64,000 nucleotides of DNA from Actomonas aquatica. Lineage in GTDB: Bacteria; Verrucomicrobiota; Verrucomicrobiia; Opitutales; Opitutaceae. Position numbers and translations under genes: made by a program. Below, one piece after another: positions 52,513 to 59,325 of the stretch. The stretch covers positions 5,762,001-5,826,000 of the forward strand of contig NZ_CP139781.1 of NCBI RefSeq assembly GCF_019679435.2. Direction: 5' to 3'. Every line of letters begins with the position of its first letter. The first letter of the stretch is position 1. The notes under the pieces were generated by a model, which saw only the letters and a program-made list of their open reading frames with translations, was not told the DNA's origin and ran no database searches.

Positions 52513-53007
52513 ATGATCCACTCGCCTGTTTCGACCCCGGTTCCCGTTGCTTCGGCTGATGCGCTTTGGCGTGAAATCAGTGAAGCGGCGCACGAGAGCT
52601 GCCTGGCCAAGTGCACCGGGCGGCACCGGGACGCTCGGCAGTTGATGGAGCATACGCTGCCGCTGGTGATTCGCGAATGGTCGCAGGTTTGTGGCCTGCC
52701 GATGGCCGAGCGCAAGGAACGCCTGCGCAAACTCTTCGCCCAAGTGCAGGAGCGGGTGGCCTCTGCGGTCATCAGCCGCCGCCTGGCCGAGGAAGGCCTG
52801 CCGCCGGAAGAGCGCCGCAACCGCGCGCTGGGTCGCCCGATGCAGCTAAGCCGTCGCATCCCGATTCATGACGTCGCCGGGATGATCGATGCGCTCAACG
52901 AGATGGAGCAGCGCTGGAACCCCGCCGCGGCTCGCCCCCAGCCCGCAGTGCTCACGGCGCCGACCCGTTCCCAATCCCTTTCCAACCGCGCTTTGGTCAC
53001 CGCCTGA
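52513..53007 (+). CDS. Small helical protein co-transcribed with the actin-like gene
   Basis: 164 residues from ATG 52513, chosen because the sigma-54 promoter ends 16 nt before it. An N-terminal Pro/Ser/Val linker leads into long amphipathic helices (A-D-A-L-W-R-E-I-S-E-A-A-H-E-S-C, R-E-W-S-Q-V-C-G-L-P-M-A-E-R-K-E-R-L-R-K-L-F-A-Q-V-Q-E-R). A loose Pro/Ala/Ser tail closes it. No family recognised. 68 nt separate it from the actin-like gene. A filament adaptor or regulator is the natural guess, but only from position. Confidence 0.7.
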   Translation: MIHSPVSTPVPVASADALWREISEAAHESCLAKCTGRHRDARQLMEHTLPLVIREWSQVCGLPMAERKERLRKLFAQVQERVASAVISRRLAEEGLPPEERRNRALGRPMQLSRRIPIHDVAGMIDALNEMEQRWNPAAARPQPAVLTAPTRSQSLSNRALVTA

Positions 53008-53075
53008 GCCGTAGTGAAAAATCAGATACCAACCAACTCAACCAACCAAAAACCACGTTATCGAAAGTCAGATCA

Positions 53076-54206
53076 ATGAGCACCAAAACCACCAACTCCT
53101 CCAAGGCCAAGGTCCTTACCGCCGACCAGTCCCTCACCCAGAACGCCCCCCTCCTCGTCGGCTTCGACTGGGGCACCAACATGTCCCGCATCTACGGCGC
53201 GCCGCTCGGTTCCAAGACCGCGACGGTCGATGAGAGCATCCCGACCGTGGTCGGCTACGCCAAGGACGAAGTCCTCGCCGGCGTGATCCCCGGTGACGAG
53301 AAAGTCCTCTTTGGCGCCATGGCCAACAAGCACAAGTTGCACCTCAACCTGGTCCGTCCGCTCGAAGGTGGCGTGATTCAGGACACCAAGGCCGCCCGCC
53401 TTTTTGCCCAGCACATCAAGTCCAAGCTCGGCGAGGATGCGTCCGAAGTGCGCGCCGTCATCGGCATGCCGGCCAGCTCCGATCTCGAGGCGCGCGAAAA
53501 CGCCCGCGAGGCCGTGCACGGGGTGTTCAATAAGGTGCTCTTCGTGCCGGAGCCTTTCCTCGCCGCCCTCGGTTACCGCGAGGAAGACAAGCTGCAGGAC
53601 ATCGATTATCAGGATCCCGTCCTCAACTCCCTTTACGTCGATATCGGTGCCGGTTCGGCCGACGTCTGCCTCGTGCAGGGCCACTATCCGACCACCGAGG
53701 ATCAGCTCACCACCAAGGTGGCGGGCGACACGGTCGACCGCATCATCCTCGACAAGATTCTCGCCGCTTACCCGGATTGTGGTCTCACCCTGCCGCGCGT
53801 GCGCACCATCAAGGAAAAGCACTCCTGGGTGCTCAGCGAAGACGCCGCCACGCCGGCCATCGCGACCATCATGGTGGGCGGCAAGCCCCGTAAGATCGAC
53901 GTCACCACGCAGGTCGGCGAAGGTTGCCAGGCGTTGCTCGAAGAGGTCTTCAACATGACCAAGGAGCTCATCGCCCGTGCCGATCCCGACAGCGTCGAGG
54001 AGCTGCTGCAGAACGTCATCGTCACCGGTGGTGGCAGCCTCATCAAGGGCTTCGGCGTCGCGCTGCAGACCAAGCTGCTCGAGGAAGGTTTTGAAAACCC
54101 GCGCGTGCATGTGCTCGGCGACAACTACAAGGACTTCGTGGCCAAGGGCGCGCTCAAGACGGCGTCCCGTGCTCGCGAAGACCAGTGGCAGTCGCTGCTC
54201 GACTGA
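53076..54206 (+). CDS. MamK-like bacterial actin
   Basis: 376 residues. Actin-fold motifs: phosphate-1 G-F-D-W-G-T-N (29-35; Trp where MreB has Leu), phosphate-2 Y-V-D-I-G-A-G-S-A-D (187-196) and adenosine motif V-I-V-T-G-G-G-S-L-I-K-G (314-325). Over the whole length it resembles MamK more than MreB, ParM or FtsA: R-P-L-E-G-G-V-I, A-V-I-G-M-P-A, T-E-D-Q-L-T-T-K-V-A-G, I-K-E-K-H-S-W-V, V-G-G-K-P-R-K-I-D-V-T and L-L-Q-N-V-I-V. A 25-residue disordered N-terminus precedes the fold. It should polymerise with ATP. A terminator follows. No magnetosome genes are in the window. Confidence 0.8.
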   Translation: MSTKTTNSSKAKVLTADQSLTQNAPLLVGFDWGTNMSRIYGAPLGSKTATVDESIPTVVGYAKDEVLAGVIPGDEKVLFGAMANKHKLHLNLVRPLEGGVIQDTKAARLFAQHIKSKLGEDASEVRAVIGMPASSDLEARENAREAVHGVFNKVLFVPEPFLAALGYREEDKLQDIDYQDPVLNSLYVDIGAGSADVCLVQGHYPTTEDQLTTKVAGDTVDRIILDKILAAYPDCGLTLPRVRTIKEKHSWVLSEDAATPAIATIMVGGKPRKIDVTTQVGEGCQALLEEVFNMTKELIARADPDSVEELLQNVIVTGGGSLIKGFGVALQTKLLEEGFENPRVHVLGDNYKDFVAKGALKTASRAREDQWQSLLD

Positions 54207-54362
54207 GCGCCACGTGTCGTATGTCGCGCGATCGATTTGAATTTTAGTTTAGCGATGGGCACGCAGCGGGAAGTCGCTGCCACGATGGAACGGACTGCGT
54301 GCCCCTTAATTTGGAGTTTCCCGGCGGTGGTTGCCGTCGGGATGATCTGACTCCGTTGGTAT

Positions 54363-54393
54363 CAGCCCTCGGCTTTCGAGCCGAGGGCTGTTT
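54363..54393 (+). terminator. Terminator of the actin-like operon
   Basis: Perfect 12-bp stem CAGCCCTCGGCT (54363-54374) and AGCCGAGGGCTG (54379-54390) closed by a TTCG tetraloop, then TTT. Confidence 0.88.
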
Positions 54394-54437
54394 GCCGTCT
54401 GGGGGCGGGGGACGGGGCGGATGGGCGTCGGGCTGAC

Positions 54438-54475
54438 GCACTGGAACGACGCCGCCGGGGACGTCGGCGTCCACC
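54438..54475. repeat. Solo copy related to repeat family B
   Basis: GACGCCG (54448-54454) and CGGCGTC (54465-54471) form the same hairpin as family B at 33216-33505, followed by CACC. It lies 10 nt past the stop of the PhoD-like gene. Confidence 0.6.
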
Positions 54476-54484
54476 TGGGTTGCG

Positions 54485-55873
54485 TTAATTGCCGGACGGC
54501 AGCTGCAGGTCGCTGAGTTTGATGACCTGCTCGAAGCGCGTGTCGCCTTGTTTGTCGATGCAGGTGACGAGTAGCTCGCGTCGCTTGCCTTCGCCGCGCA
54601 CGTCGATGCGCACGAAGTTTTGGTCGCCCACCAGCGTGCCGGGGATCACGTAAGGGTCTTCGGCTTTGCTGCTGGTTTCGACCGGCCAAGAGCCGCTGCT
54701 CAGCGGCGACGAGGTGATGTCGTAAACCATGCGACCGTCGGAGAGTTTGCGGTGATACATGGCGCTGTGGTGCACGTCGCCGGTGAGAAAGATCACGCCC
54801 TCGATCTGGTTCTCGACGATGAAGTCGAGCAGCTCTTCACGCTCGCGGCGGTAGAGCTCGTGGGGCTCGCCGCGGGGCTCGGTTTGGAGCATCTGATTGC
54901 CGGTGGCGATGAAGAGGAATTTGAAGTGCTTCAGCTCCTTGGCGGAGAGGAGAGATTGTTTGAGCCACTCCAGTTGCGGGCGACCCCATTGGGTTTTCTC
55001 GGGGTGTTTGTCCTGATCGAGACCGGCGGCGTCGCGATGGTAGTGATTGTCCATCAGGAAAAACGCGGCGTCGCCCCAGTAGAACTTGCTGTAGACGCCC
55101 GGGTTGTTGGCTTCGCCGTAGGTGTGGTTGCCCCAATAGGCTTTGAAGATGTCGAGTGCGACGTCCTTGTATTCGTAGGACCAGTTGGAGTCGTTGGGAC
55201 CGTAGTCGTGATCGTCCCAGGTGGCGTAGTGGTGCATCGTGCCGAGCAGCTTCTGCATCTCGGGAATGGCGCGGTCGTGCATGGGGCGATACCAGAGGCC
55301 GCTCACGGAATCGTAGTCGGGTTCGCGCCAATACCAGTTGTCGCCGGTCCAGACCATAAACTCGGCGTCGCTCTCGCCCATGAGTTCGAAGGTGCGGGTG
55401 GTCTTGCCGTAGCCTTCGCCGGGGCGGTCGAACTCGGGTTCGTTGATGTAGGCGCAGGAGCCGAAGAGGAAACTGAAGTCGGGGGGCGAGGTGCGCCATT
55501 CCCAGAGCTCCTGCGTGGAGAACGTCGGCGTGGCGGCGAGGGCCTGTTCCTGACCGTCGATGGTGATCGCGTAGCGATAGGTGCCGCCCATCTTGAGCAG
55601 ACCGGGACGGAAGTGGTGGATCTGGCCGCCAGCCGGATGGACGGGCACGTCGGTGTGGGTGATCGTGTGTTTTTCGTCCGGCTGATTCACCAGCCAATAG
55701 GTGAGGGTGACCTCCTCGGCGTCCTTGGTTTCGAGCCAGAGGAAAACCTCGCGGTGCGCGCGGTAGCCCAGCATGGGACCGGACACGATCTCACCGGCGA
55801 CAAGAGCGGAGGCGAGGGAGAGGAAGAGGAGAGCGGGAGCGACGACAGCGCGGAGGCGCGAAGGCAGGTGCAT
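54485..55873 (-). CDS. PhoD-like alkaline phosphatase/phosphodiesterase, secreted
   Basis: 462 residues from ATG 55873 with a signal peptide (ending A-S-A-L-V-A-G). The N-terminal third is a beta domain. The metallophosphatase core follows: F-G-S-C-A-Y, V-W-T-G-D-N-W-Y-W-R, T-W-D-D-H-D-Y-G-P-N-D, D-N-H-Y-H-R-D and L-T-G-D-V-H-H-S-A-M. The Cys, Asp and His ligands for the Fe3+/Ca2+ centre of PhoD enzymes are in place. It releases phosphate from phosphomonoesters or diesters outside the cell. It has no obvious Pho box upstream; a repeat array occupies that space. Confidence 0.88.
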   Translation of the reverse strand: MHLPSRLRAVVAPALLFLSLASALVAGEIVSGPMLGYRAHREVFLWLETKDAEEVTLTYWLVNQPDEKHTITHTDVPVHPAGGQIHHFRPGLLKMGGTYRYAITIDGQEQALAATPTFSTQELWEWRTSPPDFSFLFGSCAYINEPEFDRPGEGYGKTTRTFELMGESDAEFMVWTGDNWYWREPDYDSVSGLWYRPMHDRAIPEMQKLLGTMHHYATWDDHDYGPNDSNWSYEYKDVALDIFKAYWGNHTYGEANNPGVYSKFYWGDAAFFLMDNHYHRDAAGLDQDKHPEKTQWGRPQLEWLKQSLLSAKELKHFKFLFIATGNQMLQTEPRGEPHELYRREREELLDFIVENQIEGVIFLTGDVHHSAMYHRKLSDGRMVYDITSSPLSSGSWPVETSSKAEDPYVIPGTLVGDQNFVRIDVRGEGKRRELLVTCIDKQGDTRFEQVIKLSDLQLPSGN

Positions 55874-55960
55874 GGCGGCGGACGCTGGGGGGGCGCGCTC
55901 CAAAAAGCAAAACCGGAGCCGCCGGTGGGCGTGACAATTTGGAGCCGCGCGGGGGGGCAT

Positions 55961-56180
55961 GCCGAGGCTGGAAGCCTCGGCCACGGGGGGCGGGTGTGGC
56001 CGCGGCATCTTGCCGCGGTGTTGGCTGACCGGGCGGTGGAGTGGCCGGGTGGTGAGCGCCGAGGCTGGAAGCCTCGGCCACGATGGACTTGTGTGGCCGC
56101 GGCATCTTGCCGCGGTGTAGGCTGACCGGGCGGTGGAGTGCCCGTGTGGTGGACGCCGAGGCTGGAAGCCTCGGCCACGG
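55961..56180. repeat. Tandem palindromic repeat, family C: 2.2 units of 97 bp
   Basis: The palindrome GCCGAGGC-TGGAA-GCCTCGGC occurs at 55961-55981, 56058-56078 and 56155-56175, exactly 97 bp apart. Between copies lies a second palindrome, CCGCGGCA-TCT-TGCCGCGG, and a GCTGACCGGGCGGTGGAGTG segment. The last copy ends 18 nt from the lipA stop. It fills the 320-nt gap between the PhoD-like gene and lipA and is unrelated in sequence to families A and B. Confidence 0.87.
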
Positions 56181-56193
56181 GGGACTGCGGGGC

Positions 56194-57108
56194 TCAGCGA
56201 GCGCTTGCGCCGGCGAGGGCGTTGGCGTTGTTGAGGTGCTCGGTTCCGGTGTATTTCTCGGACTGCTCGTCGGCGTGGTAGGAGGAGCGCACCATGGCGC
56301 CACTTTCAACGACGCCGAAGCCGAGCTTCAGGCCGTAGTCCTTCCAGTGGGCAAATTCGTCGGGGTGCACCCAGCGGTCGATCTTCCAGTGACGCGGCGT
56401 GGGCTGGAGGTATTGGCCGATGGTCAAGATGTCGATCTGGTCATCGACGAGGTCCTGCATGGTCTTTTCGATCTCCTCCTTGCGTTCACCGAGGCCGAGC
56501 ATGATGCCGGTCTTGGTGGTGAAGCCGCGGGATTTGGCGTGGCGCAGCGTCGAGCGGGAGCGATCGTAACGGGCCTGCACGCGCACGGGCTTTTGCAGGC
56601 GTTCCACGGTCTCGACGTTGTGGTTGTAAATGTCGGGGGCGGCGTCGAGCACGGTGTCGACCTGGTCCATGCGGCCCTTGAAGTCGGGCACGAGCACCTC
56701 GATGGCGGTCTGCGGATTGCGATGGCGGATCGCGCGGATGGTGGCGGCCCAGATGCCGGCGCCGCCGTCAGCGAGTTCGTCGCGGGCGACGGAAGTGACG
56801 ACGCAGTGCTTCAGGTTCATCTTGGCCACGGCATCGGCGACGCGGGCGGGCTCGGCGATGTCGTATTCGGTCGGGCGGCCGGTCTGGATCGCACAGAAGT
56901 TGCACGAGCGGGTGCAGATGTTGCCCAGGATCATCACGGTGGCGGTGCCGCGGGACCAGCATTCGCCCAGATTGGGGCACTGGGCGCTTTGGCAGACGGT
57001 GTGCAAATCGTGAGCATCCACGAGCTTACGCACGGCAGAGTAACCGGGGCCGGAAGGCAGTTTGGCGCGGAGCCAGGCGGGTTTGCGCGAAGTGTCAGTC
57101 AGATCCAT
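56194..57108 (-). CDS. lipA: Lipoyl synthase
   Basis: 304 residues. It inserts two sulfurs into octanoyl groups bound to lipoyl domains. The auxiliary cluster cysteines C-Q-S-A-Q-C-P-N-L-G-E-C (Cys39, 44, 50) and the radical SAM C-T-R-S-C-N-F-C (Cys65, 69, 72) are intact, as is the R-S-S-Y-H-A motif near the C-terminus that supplies the serine ligand. lipB lies upstream on the same strand with 94 nt between. An AACCACAGATGAACACAG tract is in that gap. Confidence 0.97.
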   Translation of the reverse strand: MDLTDTSRKPAWLRAKLPSGPGYSAVRKLVDAHDLHTVCQSAQCPNLGECWSRGTATVMILGNICTRSCNFCAIQTGRPTEYDIAEPARVADAVAKMNLKHCVVTSVARDELADGGAGIWAATIRAIRHRNPQTAIEVLVPDFKGRMDQVDTVLDAAPDIYNHNVETVERLQKPVRVQARYDRSRSTLRHAKSRGFTTKTGIMLGLGERKEEIEKTMQDLVDDQIDILTIGQYLQPTPRHWKIDRWVHPDEFAHWKDYGLKLGFGVVESGAMVRSSYHADEQSEKYTGTEHLNNANALAGASAR

Positions 57109-57128
57109 GAGACGAAAAGCGGAGAGTT

Positions 57129-57160
57129 AACCACAGATGAACACAGATAAACACGGATAT
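57129..57160. repeat. AACCACAGAT-type degenerate tract upstream of lipA
   Basis: AACCACAGAT, GAACACAGAT and AAACACGGAT follow with an exact 10-nt step. The same AACCAC-led class is seen near thrS, cysS and the acidic-tailed gene. Confidence 0.45.
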
Positions 57161-57202
57161 TTGTCAGGTATGAGCCGCGCTTTTCTGCGGTGTCATCTGA
57201 TT

Positions 57203-57889
57203 TCATTGAGCGGTGGTGGAGCCGATAAATTGCGGCCAGAGGGCATTAAACTCGGCGAAAAGCACCTCGCGCACCTCGGCCATGGACGGTGCGGTGGGCA
57301 GCTCCTGGGCGAGGGAGGTGACGGTGCCTTCGGTGGGCGCGATGCCGCAGGGCACGATGCCGGAAAAGTGATTGAGGTCGGGCGCGACGTTGAGGGCGAA
57401 GCCGTGGTAGGCGACCCAGCGGCGCACAGCGACGCCGATGGCGGCGATCTTGCGGGTGCCCACCCAGATACCGGTGAGGCCGTTGCGGCGGGTGGCGGCG
57501 AGGCCGAGGGTGCCAACGGCGCGAATCATGACCTCCTCCAGGAAACGCAGGTAGGCGTGCAGGTCTTTGACGGCGGACAGGTCGACGATCGGGTAACCGA
57601 CCACCTGGCCGGGACCGTGATAGGTGATGTCGCCGCCGCGGTTGGTCGGAACGATGGTGATGCCCTGGCGTTCGAGTTGGGCGGGATCCCAGAGCACGTG
57701 AGCGTCGGCGCCGGTGCGCAGGCCGATGGTGTAGACCGGATCGTGTTCGGTGAAGACGAGCGTGTCGGGGATGCGCCCCTCGATGCGATCGGCCACGAGT
57801 TGTTTCTGGCGCTCGGTGGCTTCCGGGTAGGCAGTGCGGCCCCAGTCGATGGATTGCAAAGGAAGCGGTGTGGTCGCGGCGTGGCTCAC
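57203..57889 (-). CDS. lipB: Octanoyl-[acyl-carrier-protein]:protein octanoyltransferase
   Basis: 228 residues from GTG 57889; a TTG at 57925 would be 12 residues longer, and no ATG is available. It moves octanoate from ACP to lipoyl domains, the step before LipA. The R-G-G-D-I-T-Y-H-G-P-G-Q-V-V-G-Y-P signature is present, with catalytic Cys181 in G-I-V-P-C-G-I and Lys147 in T-R-K-I-A-A-I-G-V. It forms the lipoate pair with lipA just downstream. Confidence 0.95.
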   Translation of the reverse strand: MSHAATTPLPLQSIDWGRTAYPEATERQKQLVADRIEGRIPDTLVFTEHDPVYTIGLRTGADAHVLWDPAQLERQGITIVPTNRGGDITYHGPGQVVGYPIVDLSAVKDLHAYLRFLEEVMIRAVGTLGLAATRRNGLTGIWVGTRKIAAIGVAVRRWVAYHGFALNVAPDLNHFSGIVPCGIAPTEGTVTSLAQELPTAPSMAEVREVLFAEFNALWPQFIGSTTAQ

Positions 57890-57960
57890 AGCAGCGCAAG
57901 GTGGAAGGCGCGCGGCGGATAGCAACCTTGCGACGATCTTGGCGGTCCCGGCCAGCCAGT

Positions 57961-57991
57961 CACAAGTGTCACGTATTACGTGACACTTGTG
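57961..57991. promoter_or_regulatory. 31-bp perfect palindrome upstream of lipB
   Basis: Arms CACAAGTGTCACGTA and TACGTGACACTTGTG (15 nt each) around one central T are exact reverse complements. It lies 72 nt upstream of the lipB start and 36 nt past the stop of the MgtC-like gene. No T-run follows on either strand, so a terminator is unlikely. A dimeric-protein binding site is the better guess; the factor is unknown. Confidence 0.6.
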
Positions 57992-58027
57992 GGTAAGTTG
58001 CTGGAAGGGAGGGGGATGAGGGGTGGC

Positions 58028-59284
58028 TCAGAAGAGGAAGATCGCGGCGGCGCCGATGGCGGCGGTGCTGCCGAGCACGAGGGCGACGGGCAGGCGGAGG
58101 GCGCGGGCGCCGAGCGAGGCGGCGAGACCGGCTTTGAGCACGGAATTGGCGACGGCGCCCATCACGACGGCCTTGGCGGCGAGGTCGAGGACCACGGAGC
58201 CGTTGCGCTGGGTTTCGGCCATGGAGAGCGCGATGGCATCCATGTCGGTGAGCCCCGACACGAAGCTGAGCGGCAGCAGGCTGTCCTGCATGTCGAGCTG
58301 GGTGGCGGCTTTGACCAGAAACGCGAAGATGGCGTAGAGCAGGGCGAACTTGATGGAGGTTTTGAGGCTCAGCGGATTGCTGACCGCGGGCGAATCGACC
58401 GGGCCTTGGTCTCGTTTGCGGGGGCTGAGCAAATACCAGCCGGCGAAGAGCAACGCGGGCACGGTCATCGCCGCCAGCGGCAACGCGGAGGCGAGGGCGA
58501 GCTCGGGGTTGAGCACGGCAATCACCGCGACCACGCGCGGCACCATGACGGTGCAGGCGGTGCTGATGGCGAAGGCGTAATCGACCGAGAGGGCGGGTTC
58601 TTCTTTGCTGCGGCGGCTGAAGGCGAGGGTGGTGGCGGTGCTGGAGGCGAGGCCGCCGAGCAGGCTGGTGATGACGATGCCGGACTTGGTGCCGAGCACG
58701 CGCATGGCGACGTAACCCACAAAACCGACGCCGGAGATGAGCACCACCATGAGCCAGGTGGAGTAGGGGTTGAACCCGTCGAACGGGCCCATGGCACGGT
58801 TGGGCACGAGCGGCAGAATGACGCCGGTGATGGCGGCAAATTGGAGGGCGGCGCGGACGTCTTCGCTGGTGAAGTTGCGGGTCCAGGCGTGGATCGGTTT
58901 TTTGGCGCCGAGCATCACCATGGTGAGGGCGGTGACGAGGACGGCGGCTTGGGTCATGCCCCAGGCGACGAGGGTGCCGGAGAGCAGCGTCAGCAAGGAG
59001 GCGGCAAAGCTGGTGCCGCCGCCGTGGCCCTCCTCGATGCTTTTCCAACGCGCGAGGATTTGGTGGGCGGACACTACGACGATGATCACGGGCAGCACCC
59101 AGGAGCCTTGCGTCGAGCCGTAGCCGCCGAGATAGCCCAGCATGCCCCACAGCGCGTGGGTGCGCACGCCGCCGAAGTCGACCGCGTCCTTCTGTTGTTT
59201 CTCCTGATCGCTCCACTGGCGGATCAGCCCGATGAGCGCCCCGAGGGCGGCACTGGCAGCAATGGCGGCGAGGGTGGGGGGCAT
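58028..59284 (-). CDS. MgtC/SapB-DUF4010 membrane protein
   Basis: 418 residues, about twelve hydrophobic helices. The N-terminal third reads as MgtC/SapB (G-A-L-I-G-L-I-R-Q-W, G-G-V-R-T-H-A-L-W-G-M-L-G). The rest matches the DUF4010 half (G-F-V-G-Y-V-A-M-R, L-G-G-L-A-S-S-T-A-T-T-L-A-F-S-R-R-S, L-S-F-V-S-G-L-T-D-M-D-A-I). MgtC proteins adjust membrane potential and growth under low Mg2+ or phosphate in other bacteria; the role of the longer form is not settled. Single gene upstream of the 31-bp palindrome. Confidence 0.88.
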   Translation of the reverse strand: MPPTLAAIAASAALGALIGLIRQWSDQEKQQKDAVDFGGVRTHALWGMLGYLGGYGSTQGSWVLPVIIVVVSAHQILARWKSIEEGHGGGTSFAASLLTLLSGTLVAWGMTQAAVLVTALTMVMLGAKKPIHAWTRNFTSEDVRAALQFAAITGVILPLVPNRAMGPFDGFNPYSTWLMVVLISGVGFVGYVAMRVLGTKSGIVITSLLGGLASSTATTLAFSRRSKEEPALSVDYAFAISTACTVMVPRVVAVIAVLNPELALASALPLAAMTVPALLFAGWYLLSPRKRDQGPVDSPAVSNPLSLKTSIKFALLYAIFAFLVKAATQLDMQDSLLPLSFVSGLTDMDAIALSMAETQRNGSVVLDLAAKAVVMGAVANSVLKAGLAASLGARALRLPVALVLGSTAAIGAAAIFLF

Positions 59285-59325
59285 AGGCTCATATCAAACG
59301 CGCTTAGGCCCGAAGACAACCGTGT

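Noticed and set aside
53076-54206. Calling the actin-like protein MreB or ParM
   Set aside because: The phosphate and adenosine motifs fit any actin, but the mid and C-terminal conserved blocks align by eye with MamK, the gene is not next to mreC/mreD, and no parR-like gene or centromere repeat is seen.
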